Origin: Kribbella sp. NBC_01245
GTDB lineage: Bacteria; Actinomycetota; Actinomycetes; Propionibacteriales; Kribbellaceae
Assembly (NCBI RefSeq): GCF_036226525.1
Contig: NZ_CP108487.1
Coordinates: 248,001 to 312,000, forward strand
Direction of reading: 5' to 3'
Length of the DNA: 64,000 nt
Shown here: piece by piece, positions 25,027 through 34,524 of the stretch
Position numbering within the stretch: position 1 is the stretch's first letter
Layout: every line of letters begins with the position of its first letter
Made by a program: the position numbers and the translations under genes
Notes under the pieces: model-generated
Database searches by the model: none
What the model saw: the letters and a program-made list of their open reading frames with translations, nothing else
What the model was told of the DNA's origin: nothing

Positions 25027-25949
25027 CGGCCCGCCTCCTTGTTCCCGGAGAAGAGCTTGAACTGGGCGATCGAGACGATCACGATGACGGCGAAGAACAT
25101 GTACGAGATCGCGGACGCATAGCCGATCCGGTAACTGGTGAAGCCGCTCTCGTAGATGTACTGGATGATCGGCCGGGTGCTGAAGTTCGGCCCGCCGTCG
25201 GTCATCAGGTAGATCTGGTCGAAGATCTTCAGCGACGCCACCAGTTGCAGTACGACGATCAGACCGGTCGTGCGGCTCATCAGCGGCAGGGTGATGCGCC
25301 AAAGCTTGTGCCAGCCATTCGCGCCGTCGATCGCGGCCGCCTCGTACACCTGCTCAGGAATCCCTTGCAGAGCAGCGAGATAGAGCAGGAAGTTGAAGCC
25401 AACCGTCCACCAGACGGTCGTGATGACGACCGCGAGCATGGCCCGGTTCTCGGTATTGAGCCAGTCGATCTCGGCCAGTCCGGCAGAGCCGAGTATGCCG
25501 TTTACGAGACCGAATCCGGGCTGGTAGATCCAGACCCAGATCAGCGTCACGACCGTTGCCGGCAAGACGAATGGCGCAAAGTACGAGAAGCGCAGGAACC
25601 AGCCGAGAAAGCCTTTCCGATTGGCGAGTAGCGCCATTACCAAGGCGATTACGACCAGCGGGGGAGTGCTCATCAGCGTGAAGACCAGCGTGTTCTTCAG
25701 CGAGGCCCAGACCGCCGGATCGTTGAACATCTCGCGCCAGTTCTGCAAACCGAGGAACTCGCGCTGAACGCCGGCCAGGCTGGTGTCGAAGAAGCTATTC
25801 CATAACCCGCTGACCGTCGGCCAGAGCAGGAAAAAGGCGAACAAAATAAGGAAGGGCGCGGCGAACAACAGGCCGCCCCACCGTTCGCTGAACGGCGGTC
25901 CCTCGGTGCGGACTTTGGCGCGCGAGCGGGAAATCGTGGTGACGGCCAT
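25023..25949 (-). CDS. Arabino-oligosaccharide ABC transporter permease, MalF type
   Basis: A 308-residue CUT1 permease; the first helix is GLLFAAPFLILFAFFLLWP and the EAA loop YEAAAIDGANGWHKLWRITLP. TAGGAG precedes the ATG at 25949; the gene begins one base after the stop of the binding-protein gene. It forms the heterodimeric channel with the downstream MalG-type protein. Confidence 0.92.
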   Translation of the reverse strand: MAVTTISRSRAKVRTEGPPFSERWGGLLFAAPFLILFAFFLLWPTVSGLWNSFFDTSLAGVQREFLGLQNWREMFNDPAVWASLKNTLVFTLMSTPPLVVIALVMALLANRKGFLGWFLRFSYFAPFVLPATVVTLIWVWIYQPGFGLVNGILGSAGLAEIDWLNTENRAMLAVVITTVWWTVGFNFLLYLAALQGIPEQVYEAAAIDGANGWHKLWRITLPLMSRTTGLIVVLQLVASLKIFDQIYLMTDGGPNFSTRPIIQYIYESGFTSYRIGYASAISYMFFAVIVIVSIAQFKLFSGNKEAGR

Positions 25950-25950
25950 A

Positions 25951-27282
25951 TCAACTCCTACCGGACACAGGGGACGGAGTATCGAGCAGCTTTTGGGCAG
26001 CCGCCTTGAACTGGTCCAGCGCCTGCCGCGGCGTCGCTCGGCCCGCGTACACGCCGGAGAAGGCCGCGCCGGCGTCGTTCTGCAACTGCGCGCCCGATCC
26101 GCTGAACCAGGCGTCCGGGTCGAACTGCACTTCCGTGGCGACTGAGCGGTAGTTCGCCTGCGGTTGCAGCGCCAAATACTCGGCGCCCTTGGCAACTGGC
26201 TGATACGCCGGGATGTGCCCGCCCGCGGCCCAGGCGGCGCTGTGCTTCAGCATCCAGGCGATATACGTGATGGTGGCCTTGGTGTCCGCCGCACTCCGGC
26301 CGTTCTGGTGGGGCAGCACGAAGGTGTGCGCATCACCAGCACAACGCGGTACGTCGTACACCTGGGGGAACGGTGCCATCCCGAACGGCATCTTCGCGGC
26401 CTGGTACGTGGTGACCTCCCACTCGCCGTTGAAGCTCAACCCGGCATCGCCATTGGTGAACGTCGCGACCAGCGCCGCGTAGTCGGCAGAGCGAGGCGTC
26501 AGACCGTCGGTGGCGAGTTTCGACATCAGCTGCAGGGCTTCGATCGCCTTGTCGTCGTCCAGCGCGAGCCGGGTGCCGCTCTCGTCGAAGAACGGGCCCT
26601 CGAGTTGCCCGTACAGCGTCCACCAAAGGCGCCACGGGTTCGTCGTCTCCACCGAAGCGGCGAACTTGCCGGTGACGTCCTTGACCGCCCGCATCATCTC
26701 GACGAGCGCGTCCACACCCTTGACCGGCTTGATCAGGCCGTCGGGCCCGAGCAGCCCGGCCTTCTTGCAGATCTCCGTGTTGTAGTACATGACGAACGGA
26801 TGCTGATCGAGCGGTACGGCGTACAACTGGCCGTCGACCAGGCATCGCTGCCACGTCTCCGGCAGGAAGTCCGCCTCCGTCACGCCCTCGGCGGCCAGCA
26901 GGTCAAGCGGTATCGGGTCGAGCAAGGTGGTCGGGCTGAATCCCTTCAACCGCGACAGGTGCAACGTCGCGACTTCGGGGGCACGACCGCCCGCGGCCGA
27001 CATCGCCAGCTTCGTGTAGAACGGTGGACCCCACGCGAGCGTGTGCGCCTGGAAGTCGAGATCCTTGTGCTCGGCAACGAACTGCTCGTGGATCTGCAAC
27101 AGCCGGGCGCCGTCGCCACCGCCGAACAGGTTCCACTCCCGGACTCGCGGGCGGCCGCTGAAACTGCCGCAACCACTCAGGCCGCCGGCCAGGCCGAGAC
27201 CACCGGCCAGTGCTCCGGCTATGACGGCGCGTCGGGACGGTCTGGTGGTGCGGGGTGGGATGGGTTTGCGGGCAGGGTGCAT
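25951..27282 (-). CDS. Arabino-oligosaccharide ABC substrate-binding lipoprotein
   Basis: A 443-residue family 1 solute-binding protein. The N-terminus combines a twin-arginine-like SRRAVIAGALAGG with a lipobox LSGC, so it may leave by Tat before lipidation. The mature part contains VREWNLFGGGDGARLLQIHEQF and the ligand-binding stretch LYAVPLDQHPFVMYYNTEICKKAGL. AGGAGG lies 7 bases before the ATG at 27282. It is the first gene of the arabinan operon; a perfect 16-base palindrome sits 76 bases upstream. Confidence 0.9.
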   Translation of the reverse strand: MHPARKPIPPRTTRPSRRAVIAGALAGGLGLAGGLSGCGSFSGRPRVREWNLFGGGDGARLLQIHEQFVAEHKDLDFQAHTLAWGPPFYTKLAMSAAGGRAPEVATLHLSRLKGFSPTTLLDPIPLDLLAAEGVTEADFLPETWQRCLVDGQLYAVPLDQHPFVMYYNTEICKKAGLLGPDGLIKPVKGVDALVEMMRAVKDVTGKFAASVETTNPWRLWWTLYGQLEGPFFDESGTRLALDDDKAIEALQLMSKLATDGLTPRSADYAALVATFTNGDAGLSFNGEWEVTTYQAAKMPFGMAPFPQVYDVPRCAGDAHTFVLPHQNGRSAADTKATITYIAWMLKHSAAWAAGGHIPAYQPVAKGAEYLALQPQANYRSVATEVQFDPDAWFSGSGAQLQNDAGAAFSGVYAGRATPRQALDQFKAAAQKLLDTPSPVSGRS

Positions 27283-27357
27283 CGCGTGTCCTCCTGGCGG
27301 TTGGCAAACACGCCCCGGCACGCTGCGAAGGCTGTGGGGGCGGCTCGTTACGACACG

Positions 27358-27373
27358 TTTACACCGGTGTAAA
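27358..27373. promoter_or_regulatory. Perfect palindromic operator TTTACACCGGTGTAAA
   Basis: A 16-base perfect palindrome between the LacI-family regulator gene and the importer gene it precedes. The size, symmetry and central CCGG fit LacI-family operators. It is the natural control site for the SBP-permease-GH43-GH51 operon. Confidence 0.7.
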
Positions 27374-27450
27374 GGCGATGATGCACGCACGCTGTACGGG
27401 CGTCAAGGCCTGGCCAGGATCGGTGGAATGCCCGCGGATCAGGCTGCGGG

Positions 27451-28461
27451 TCAGGCGATTCCGGCGGTGGACTCGCGGATCCGGAGGGCGTACGGCGCGG
27501 TGATCTCGCGCCATTCGGCCTGGTCGCCGCCCATCCGCTGGACGAGCAGTTCGACCGCCATCCGGGCGATCTCCGTACGGCTCGGATCCACCGTGGTGAG
27601 GGTGGGCGTGCTGTACCGCGCCTCGTCGATATCGTCGAATCCGGCAACGGCGACATCGTCCGGAATCCGCACGCCGTGGCGCGTCAAAACGCGGATCGCG
27701 CCGAGGGCCAGCGTGTCGTTCAAGCCGATCACCGCGTCGAACCGGTTGCCGGAGGCCAGCAGTTGTTCCATCGCCTCGGCGCCGGTCGAGCGGTGCCAGG
27801 GGCCGGCCTTCATTGCGAGCTTCTTCACCGGCCGGACGCCTGCGGCCTCCATTGCTTCCAGGTACGCGCCGTACCGGATGGCGGCCGTGCCAGCCTGCTC
27901 GCCCGGGTGGGTGCCGAGTACGGCGATCCGGCGACGGCCTGCCGCGATCAGGTGCTCCACCGCGGCGCGCGTCCCGGCTACGTTGTCGATCGCGACGTGG
28001 TCGACCGGGCCGCGGAAGATGCGCTCGCCGAGCAGTACCAGCGGGGTCGTCGTGCGCAGCCGGTCCGCGTCGGCGGGGCCGAGCGCGAGCGGGCTGAAGA
28101 GCAGGCCGTCCACGAGCTGGCCGCGCTCGCTCGACAGCACGGTCAGCTCGCGCTCCCGCTTGGCGCCGGTCTGCTCGATCATCACGGTCAGACCGTGCTC
28201 CTCGGCCGCGCTGATGACCGCGTCCGCGAGCTCGGCGAAGTACGGCAGGCTCAGTTCCGGTACGGCGAGGCCGATGATGCCGGTCCGGCCGGAGCGGAAG
28301 TTCCGGGCGGAGAGGTTCAGCTGGTACCCGAGCTCCTCGACCGAGGCGAGCACGCGCTGCCGGGTGGTCTCGCGGATGTGGGGGAAGCCGCTGAGCACGT
28401 TCGACACGGTTTTGGGGGACACGCCGGCGTGCTTCGCGACGTCTCGCATGGTGACGGCCAT
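27451..28461 (-). CDS. LacI-family transcriptional regulator of the arabinan/arabinose region
   Basis: About 336 residues. The helix-turn-helix is VTMRDVAKHAGVSPKTVSNVLSGFPHI with hinge helix LSARNFRSGRT; the rest is a periplasmic-binding-protein-like sensor domain (GIIGLAVPELSLPYFAELADAV, GLNDTLALGAIRVL, VAGFDDIDEARY). The start is either ATG 28461 (used here) or GTG 28470; neither has a clear ribosome site, and a TATTAG box just upstream makes a leaderless transcript plausible. It lies between the importer operon and the divergent araBDA operon, so it probably controls one or both; the ligand is presumably arabinose or an arabino-oligosaccharide. Confidence 0.88.
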   Translation of the reverse strand: MAVTMRDVAKHAGVSPKTVSNVLSGFPHIRETTRQRVLASVEELGYQLNLSARNFRSGRTGIIGLAVPELSLPYFAELADAVISAAEEHGLTVMIEQTGAKRERELTVLSSERGQLVDGLLFSPLALGPADADRLRTTTPLVLLGERIFRGPVDHVAIDNVAGTRAAVEHLIAAGRRRIAVLGTHPGEQAGTAAIRYGAYLEAMEAAGVRPVKKLAMKAGPWHRSTGAEAMEQLLASGNRFDAVIGLNDTLALGAIRVLTRHGVRIPDDVAVAGFDDIDEARYSTPTLTTVDPSRTEIARMAVELLVQRMGGDQAEWREITAPYALRIRESTAGIA

Positions 28462-28574
28462 TTGAGTCACACGCTAATACACCGCCGCGTGGCAGTCCCG
28501 GGGAATCGCCACGCCGCGCCGCCGTACCGCTGGTGTTCGTCGGCCGCGATGCGGGATTAGCCCTTGCCAGATAG

Positions 28575-28594
28575 TATTGTTAGCGCTAACAATA
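28575..28594. promoter_or_regulatory. Perfect 20-base palindrome upstream of araB
   Basis: TATTGTTAGCGCTAACAATA is perfectly symmetric, with the TTAGCGCTAA core typical of LacI-family operators. It is 80 bases before the araB start and about 114 bases from the divergent LacI gene. It differs from the palindrome at 27358, so two regulators may be involved. Confidence 0.75.
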
Positions 28595-28674
28595 TCCACG
28601 CGGCCGGCCCTGCCCGAGCCGGTGAGCAAGTCACGTCAGCGAACCAAGAGATTGCGCCGGGAGAGATAGTGAGC

Positions 28675-30336
28675 GTGAGCAACGCGTGTGTCGTCGGAGT
28701 CGACTTCGGCACGTTGTCCGGCCGGGCCGTCGTCGTGCGGGTCGCGGACGGCGTACAACTCGGCACGGCGGAGCACCTGTACTCGCACGGCGTCATCGAG
28801 CAGAGCCTGCCCGGTTCGAACGTCCCGCTCGGGCCGAGTTGGGCATTGCAGGCGCCGTCTGACTGGCTCGACGTACTGCGTGAGGCCGTGCCCGTGGCCT
28901 TGACCGCAGCCGGCGTCGACCCGGCCGACGTGATCGGGATCGGCACCGACTTCACCGCCTGCACGGTGCTGCCGACCCTCGCCGACGGCACCCCGCTCTG
29001 CGAGGTCGACGGCCTGGCCGACCGGCCGCACGCCTGGCCGAAGTTGTGGAAGCACCACGCGGCCCAGGCGCAGGCCGACCGGATCAACGCACTCGCCGCC
29101 GAGCGCGGTGAGTCCTGGCTGCCGAGGTACGGCGGCAAGATCTCCTCGGAGTGGGAGTTCGCCAAGGCGCTGCAGGTCCTGGACGAGGACCAGGAGCTGT
29201 ACGACCGTACGGAGCGCTGGATCGAGGCCGCGGACTGGATCATCTGGCAGCTCACCGGCCAGGAGAGCCGCAACGTCTGTACCGCCGGCTACAAGGGCAT
29301 CCACCAAGACGGGCAGTACCCGTCCCGCGAGTACCTGGCCGCGCTGGATCCCCGCTTCGCGGACTTCACGGCGAAGCTCGAGCATCCGCTGTCGGGTCTG
29401 GGGGAGGAGGCCGGCATACTCACCGCACAGGCCGCCGCCTGGACCGGTCTGACCGAAGGCACAGTCGTTGCCGTGGGCAACGTTGACGCCCACGTCACGG
29501 CCGCCGCGGCCGACGCGGTCCGCCCTGGCCAACTGGTAGCGATCATGGGTACGTCGACCTGCCACGTGATGTCGTCGAACCAGGCCGCCGACGTGCCGGG
29601 CATGTGCGGCGTGGTCTGGGAAGGCATCGTGCCGGGCCTGTGGGGATACGAGGCCGGGCAATCAGGAGTCGGCGACATCTTCGGCTGGTTCGTCGACACG
29701 GCCGTGCCCGCGGCGTACGTCGCGGAGGCCGAGCGTCGCGGTCAGACCGTGCACGAATACCTGACCACGCTCGCCGAGGCGCAACCGGTGGGCCGGCACG
29801 GGCTGGTCGCGCTCGACTGGCACAACGGCAACCGCTCGGTGCTGGTCGACCACGACCTGTCCGGCGTGATCATCGGTCAGACCCTGGCCACCCGCCCGGA
29901 GGACACGTATCGCGCGCTGATCGAGGCGACCGCCTTCGGCACGCGGACCATCATCGAGGCGTTCGAGTCCAGCGGCGTTCCGGTCGGCGAGTTCGTTGCC
30001 GCGGGCGGTCTGCTGAAGAACAAGTTCCTCATGCAGACGTACGCCGATGTGCTGCGGCGGCCGATCTCCGTCATCGGTGCCGAGCAGGGGCCCGCCCTCG
30101 GTTCGGCCATCCACGCCGCCGTCGCCGCGAAGGCCTATCCCGACATCGCCTCGGCCGCGGCCGCGATGGGCGACCGGACCGAAGCGGCGTACGTGCCGGA
30201 CGAGAGCCGCAGCGACCGGTATGACGAGCTCTACCGGATCTACCACGAACTGCACGACCACTTCAGCGCCCAAGCGGCCGGAAGTACCGACGTACTGCAT
30301 CGTCTCCGCTCGATCCGGAATGAGGTGGCCCGATGA
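28675..30336 (+). CDS. araB: L-ribulokinase
   Basis: A 553-residue FGGY-family kinase. It phosphorylates L-ribulose to L-ribulose 5-phosphate. The N-terminal block VVGVDFGTLSGRAVVV, GIGTDFTACTVLP, IEAADWIIWQLTG and TAGYKGIHQDG, then VAVGNVDAHV, IMGTSTCHVM, GLWGYEAGQSGVGD and FVAAGGLLKNKFLMQ follow the AraB pattern throughout. GTG at 28675 is best placed after GGGAGAG; a GTG at 28669 and longer open sequence back to 28564 are less likely, as the latter would run through the operator. It is first in the araB-araD-araA operon. Confidence 0.95.
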   Translation: MSNACVVGVDFGTLSGRAVVVRVADGVQLGTAEHLYSHGVIEQSLPGSNVPLGPSWALQAPSDWLDVLREAVPVALTAAGVDPADVIGIGTDFTACTVLPTLADGTPLCEVDGLADRPHAWPKLWKHHAAQAQADRINALAAERGESWLPRYGGKISSEWEFAKALQVLDEDQELYDRTERWIEAADWIIWQLTGQESRNVCTAGYKGIHQDGQYPSREYLAALDPRFADFTAKLEHPLSGLGEEAGILTAQAAAWTGLTEGTVVAVGNVDAHVTAAAADAVRPGQLVAIMGTSTCHVMSSNQAADVPGMCGVVWEGIVPGLWGYEAGQSGVGDIFGWFVDTAVPAAYVAEAERRGQTVHEYLTTLAEAQPVGRHGLVALDWHNGNRSVLVDHDLSGVIIGQTLATRPEDTYRALIEATAFGTRTIIEAFESSGVPVGEFVAAGGLLKNKFLMQTYADVLRRPISVIGAEQGPALGSAIHAAVAAKAYPDIASAAAAMGDRTEAAYVPDESRSDRYDELYRIYHELHDHFSAQAAGSTDVLHRLRSIRNEVAR

Positions 30337-30992
30337 GCCGCGCCGTGGAAGCCGCCCGCGAAACCGTGTGCCGGCTGCACGCCGAGCTGGTCCGGTACCA
30401 GCTGGTGACGTGGACGGCCGGCAACGTCTCCGGCCGGGTCGAGGGCGAAGACCTGTTCGTGATCAAGCCGAGCGGCATCTCGTACGACGATCTCACCCCC
30501 GAGTCGATCGTCGTGTGCGACCTCGACGGCAAGCTGGTGGACGGTGAGCTGGCGCCTTCGAGCGATACGGCCGCCCACGCGTACGTCTATCGCGCGATGC
30601 CGGAGGTCGGTGGTGTCGTGCACACCCACTCGACGTACGCCACGGCCTGGGCTGCGCGCGGTGAGCCGATCCCGTGCGTACTGACCGCGATGGCGGACGA
30701 GTTCGGCGGGGAGATCCCGATCGGCCCGTTCGCGCTGATCGGCAACGACGATATCGGCAAGGGCATCGTCGCCACGTTGGAGGCGCATCGATCGCCCGCG
30801 GTGCTGATGCGCAACCATGGCGTGTTCACGATCGGACCGAATCCGGCCGCCGCGGTCAAGGCCGCGGTGATGTGCGAGGACGTCGCCCGGACCGTGCACC
30901 TGGCCCGCGCCGGCGGGGACGTCGTACCGATTGATCCGGTCGCGATCGACCGGCTGCACGAGCGATACCGCACCGCCTACGGCCAGCGCTGA
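30333..30992 (+). CDS. araD: L-ribulose-5-phosphate 4-epimerase
   Basis: A 219-residue class II aldolase-fold enzyme that converts L-ribulose 5-phosphate to D-xylulose 5-phosphate. [16 protein letters not shown], the zinc-binding [11 protein letters not shown] and [10 protein letters not shown] are all present at the expected spacing. The ATG overlaps the araB stop by 4 bases (ATGA). Confidence 0.95.
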   Translation: MSRAVEAARETVCRLHAELVRYQLVTWTAGNVSGRVEGEDLFVIKPSGISYDDLTPESIVVCDLDGKLVDGELAPSSDTAAHAYVYRAMPEVGGVVHTHSTYATAWAARGEPIPCVLTAMADEFGGEIPIGPFALIGNDDIGKGIVATLEAHRSPAVLMRNHGVFTIGPNPAAAVKAAVMCEDVARTVHLARAGGDVVPIDPVAIDRLHERYRTAYGQR

Positions 30993-31011
30993 CTTGAGGA
31001 GAAAAAGCCAT

Positions 31012-32517
31012 ATGACGACGCAAGCCGCCGGTGAGATCTGGTTCCTGACCGGAAGCCAGGGCCTGTACGGCGAGGACACCCTGCGCCAGGTCGCCGCCCA
31101 GTCGCAGCAGATCGCGGCAGAGCTCGGCCAGTCGGACGAGATCGGCCCGCGGATCGTCTGGAAGCCGGTACTCACCGAGCCCGACGCGATCCAGCGGATC
31201 TGCCAGGAGGCGTCGATCGCGCCCGAGTGTGTCGGCGTGATCGCCTGGATGCACACGTTCTCCCCGGCGAAGATGTGGATCGCCGGTCTGGACGCGCTGC
31301 GCGCCCCGCTGCTGCACCTGCACACGCAGGCGAACGTCGCGCTGCCGTGGGCCGATATCGACATGGACTTCATGAACCTGAACCAGGCCGCGCATGGCGA
31401 CCGGGAGTTCGGCTTCATGCAGACCCGCCTTGGTGTCGCGCGGACGACCGTGGCCGGGCACGTCAGTGATCCCGACGTCTGCCGCCGCATCGGGGTTTGG
31501 TCGCGCGCGGCCGTCGGCTATGCGGCGATGCGTTCGCTGAAGCTGGCGCGCTTCGGCGACAACATGCGTGGGGTTGCCGTGACCGAAGGCGACAAGGTGG
31601 AGGCGCAGCATCGGTTCGGCGTCTCGGTCAACACGTACGCCGTGAACGAGTTGGTGCTGGCGGTCGACGAGGTCTCCGATGCTGACGTCGATGCCTTGGT
31701 CAAGGAGTACGACGACGTCTACCAGGTCGCTAGCGATTTGCGGGTGGGAGGCGAGCGGCACGAGTCGCTGCGGTATGCGGCCCGGATCGAGGCGGGGCTG
31801 CGCGGGTTCCTCACGGATGGCGGCTTCGGCGCGTTCACGACGAACTTCGAGGATCTTGGTGGTTTGCGGCAGCTGCCGGGTCTCGCCGTACAGCGCTTGA
31901 TGGCCGACGGGTACGGGTTCGGTGGTGAAGGCGACTGGAAGACGTCGCTGCTGCTCGCCACGGTCAAGCGGATGGGCGCCGGGCGTGCCGGTGGTACGTC
32001 GTTTATGGAGGACTACACGTATCACCTGGTGCCGGGGGAGGAGCGGATCCTCGGCGCGCACATGCTCGAGGTCTGCCCGACGATCTCCGGCGGGGTGCCG
32101 ACCGTGGAGATCCACCCACTCGGGATCGGCGGCCGGGAGGATCCGGTCCGCCTGGTCTTCGACGCGGATCCTGGTCCGGCCGTGGTGGTCGGGCTGGCCG
32201 ATCTGGGCGATCGCTTCCGCCTGGTGGCCAACGAGATCGACGTCGTACCGCCGGACGAGCCGCTGCCCAGCCTCCCGGTTGCGCGCGCCGTCTGGAAACC
32301 CCGCCCCAACCTCCGTACCTCGGCCGAGTCCTGGCTGATGGCCGGCGCCCCCCACCACACCGTCCTGTCGAGCGCCGTCGGCACCGAAGAACTCACCGAC
32401 CTCGCCGAAATGACCCGCACCGAACTCCTGGTCATCGACGCCGACACCACCACCCGCCAACTAACCAAAGAAATCCGCTGGAACCAGGCCTACTACCGCC
32501 TAGCCTCCCCCCTCTAA
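31012..32517 (+). CDS. araA: L-arabinose isomerase
   Basis: A 501-residue enzyme, the standard AraA length, which isomerises L-arabinose to L-ribulose in the cytoplasm. Blocks seen are [75 protein letters not shown] and [12 protein letters not shown], which carry the metal-binding Glu and His residues. TTGAGGAGA precedes the ATG. A strong hairpin 29 bases after the stop ends the operon. Confidence 0.96.
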   Translation: MTTQAAGEIWFLTGSQGLYGEDTLRQVAAQSQQIAAELGQSDEIGPRIVWKPVLTEPDAIQRICQEASIAPECVGVIAWMHTFSPAKMWIAGLDALRAPLLHLHTQANVALPWADIDMDFMNLNQAAHGDREFGFMQTRLGVARTTVAGHVSDPDVCRRIGVWSRAAVGYAAMRSLKLARFGDNMRGVAVTEGDKVEAQHRFGVSVNTYAVNELVLAVDEVSDADVDALVKEYDDVYQVASDLRVGGERHESLRYAARIEAGLRGFLTDGGFGAFTTNFEDLGGLRQLPGLAVQRLMADGYGFGGEGDWKTSLLLATVKRMGAGRAGGTSFMEDYTYHLVPGEERILGAHMLEVCPTISGGVPTVEIHPLGIGGREDPVRLVFDADPGPAVVVGLADLGDRFRLVANEIDVVPPDEPLPSLPVARAVWKPRPNLRTSAESWLMAGAPHHTVLSSAVGTEELTDLAEMTRTELLVIDADTTTRQLTKEIRWNQAYYRLASPL

Positions 32518-32545
32518 CGCCTACCCCCTGGACGACTCCTCCCTC

Positions 32546-32578
32546 GGGGCCGCGGCGGCCCCCTCCCGCCGCGGCCCC
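32546..32578. terminator. GC-rich hairpin ending the araBDA operon
   Basis: GGGGCCGCGGCGG (32546-32558), 7-base loop, perfect complement (32566-32578). The stem is 13 bp with no T-run, as is common for actinobacterial terminators. Confidence 0.7.
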
Positions 32579-33083
32579 CTCCACCTCTCGCCTCCACGTC
32601 TCCGCTTTGCCGGAGCGGCCACATCTGGTCCACCACGCCAACGTTGCCCCGTTCGCCAGGCGGACCAGATATGCCCCCTCCGACAAATAAGACAACCGCC
32701 CCCACCTCCACACCCCCACCACGGCCGGACCCGAACTGCGCCCCGCCTGCGCAGCCCCCTCCACGGTCGGACGCACAATGCGGCGCGCCTTCGGACAACC
32801 CGCCACGGTCGGACGCAGAAGGCGACCCGCCTGCGCTCTCCGCCACGGTCGGACGCCGAATGCGGGCCGCCTCTGCAAACCTCGCGACGGTCGGACGCGG
32901 AATGCGGTGCGCCTGTGGATGGCGAGCCCATGGTGGCTGGCCGAGCACCGCACACGTTTGGGGCGATTTGTGGAGAACTCTCTCGCGAGGTGCCTCCTTG
33001 TGTGGCGCGTGTACAAGCGCAACGAGGCACCGCGCGGAGGGGTTTTCCACAGATCCCCTCGAGCATGTGCAGGGGCTGACGTA
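32579..33083. repeat. Gene-free region with CCACGGTCGGACGC-family repeats
   Basis: No gene is supported here. Between about 32,760 and 32,910 the unit CCACGGTCGGACGC (or CGACGGTCGGACGC) occurs four times at about 43-50-base spacing, each followed by a variant of AATGCGG and a short G/C-rich tail. From 32,920 to 33,060 follows an imperfect palindrome with GCGAGGTGCCT on the left and GAGGCACCGCGC on the right, flanked by TGTGGA and TTTTCCACAG. The same units recur, better preserved, at 53.5-54.2 kb. Confidence 0.75.
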
Positions 33084-33130
33084 TTGACGGTGGTGGGTCG
33101 GTCCCCTAGCTTTGTCGAAGCGCTTCGACA
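33084..33130 (+). promoter_or_regulatory. Promoter with perfect 18-base LacI operator
   Basis: TTGACG (33084-33089), a 17-base spacer and TAGCTT (33107-33112) form a plausible promoter. Directly behind it, TGTCGAAGCGCTTCGACA (33113-33130) is a perfect palindrome that would cover the transcription start. The same sequence stands before the GH3 gene, and its 14-base core before the LacI and GH12 genes. Confidence 0.75.
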
Positions 33131-33213
33131 GTACTCCTCGATAGTGATCCCCGGCAGCTTCTGGGCGGGTCCTTCGGAGTAGTAGCGACCACTCGTCAGA
33201 AGGAGAGACAGTC

Positions 33214-34524
33214 ATGCGGTCTGCCCGCGGATTCGTTGCAGTAGGGGCCGCGTTGACCGCGCTGGCCTTGGTCCTGGCCGGATGCGGCAGTGGGGACGAC
33301 AAGGGGGCCGACGCGGGCGGCGGCGCGCTCAAGTTGTGGCATTACGAAGGTGCCGACAGCGCCATGGGCGTGGCCTGGGACAAGGCGATCGAGGTGTTCA
33401 AGGCCGAGCACCCGGGCGTACAGGTCCAGTTCGAGCGGAAGGCGTTCGAGCAGATCCAGCAGAACGCGTCGATGATCCTCGCGTCCGACCAGGCGCCCGA
33501 CGTGATGGAGTACAACAAGGGCAACGCCACGGCCGGCCTGCTGTCGTCGAAGGGGCTGCTCGCCGACCTCACCGAGGAGGCCGAGAGCCGCGGCTGGGAC
33601 AAGGCGTTGAGCCCGAGCCTGCAGACCACCGCCAAGTACGACGACAAGGGCGTGATGGGCTCGGGCAAGTGGTTCGGCATCCCGAACTACGGCGAGTACG
33701 TGATGGTCTACTACAACAAGGCCCTCTTCAAGCAACACGGTGTCGCCGTGCCGAAGACCCTGGCCGAGCTGACCCAGGCGATGGACACGTTCGTCGCCAA
33801 GAAGGTCACGCCGCTGGGGATGGCAGGCGCGGAGTACCCGGCCGGCCAGCTCTACTACCAGCTCGCGCTGTCCAAGGCCGATCGCAAGTTCGTGGACGAC
33901 TACCAGCTGTACAAGAGCCCGGTGGACTTCACGAAGGACCCGGTGAAGTACGGCGCGGACACGTTCAAGGAGTGGGTGAGCAAGGGGTACATCTCCAAGC
34001 AGTCCGCGAGCCTCAAGGCCGAGGACATGGGTACGGCGTTCATGGCGGGCAAGACGCCGATGATCTTCAGCGGATCCTGGTGGTACGGCCGTTTCGCCGC
34101 CGAGATCAAGAAGTTCGAGTGGGGCACGTTCCTCTTCCCGGAGACCAAGCTGCACCTCGGCTCGTCGGGCAACCTCTGGGTCGTACCGGAGAGCTCCAAG
34201 AACAAGAAGCTCGCGTACGACTTCATCGACATCACGATGCGCCCCGAGATCCAGAACATCCTCGGTGAGAAGGGCGGCGTACCGGTCCGGGCAGACCTGT
34301 CGAAGGTGACCGACGCGAAGAACAAGGAACTGATCGCCAACTTCGACACGATCACCAAGGCCGACGGTCTGGCGTTCTACCCCGACTGGCCCGTCCCCGG
34401 CTACTACGACGTTCTGGTGGCCGGCGGCCAATCCCTGATCAACGGGTCGAAGACCACCGACCAGGTGCTGACGGACTTCGCGAAGGCCTACACGGACGGC
34501 GTACAGGAGATCGAGAACGGATGA
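33214..34524 (+). CDS. Sugar ABC substrate-binding lipoprotein (xyloglucan region)
   Basis: A 436-residue family 1 solute-binding lipoprotein with lipobox LAGC. The mature part opens LKLWHYEGADSAMGVAWDKAI and contains FGIPNYGEYVMVYYNKALFKQHGV and SGSWWYGRF, aromatic stretches that suit sugar stacking. AAGGAG lies 8 bases before the ATG. It is first in an operon with two permeases and a GH31 alpha-xylosidase, all behind a LacI operator; xylose-bearing gluco-oligosaccharides from xyloglucan are the likely cargo (inferred). Confidence 0.92.
   Translation: MRSARGFVAVGAALTALALVLAGCGSGDDKGADAGGGALKLWHYEGADSAMGVAWDKAIEVFKAEHPGVQVQFERKAFEQIQQNASMILASDQAPDVMEYNKGNATAGLLSSKGLLADLTEEAESRGWDKALSPSLQTTAKYDDKGVMGSGKWFGIPNYGEYVMVYYNKALFKQHGVAVPKTLAELTQAMDTFVAKKVTPLGMAGAEYPAGQLYYQLALSKADRKFVDDYQLYKSPVDFTKDPVKYGADTFKEWVSKGYISKQSASLKAEDMGTAFMAGKTPMIFSGSWWYGRFAAEIKKFEWGTFLFPETKLHLGSSGNLWVVPESSKNKKLAYDFIDITMRPEIQNILGEKGGVPVRADLSKVTDAKNKELIANFDTITKADGLAFYPDWPVPGYYDVLVAGGQSLINGSKTTDQVLTDFAKAYTDGVQEIENG

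Noticed and set aside
32760..32910. Regularly spaced CCACGGTCGGACGC units considered as a CRISPR array
   Set aside because: The units are too short and the spacing irregular, the spacers resemble one another, and no cas gene is nearby.
32514..33332. Open frames of 150-270 codons on both strands in the 32.5-33.3 kb gap
   Set aside because: They run through repeated CCACGGTCGGACGC units and give repetitive arginine/proline-rich peptides; no ribosome site or family.
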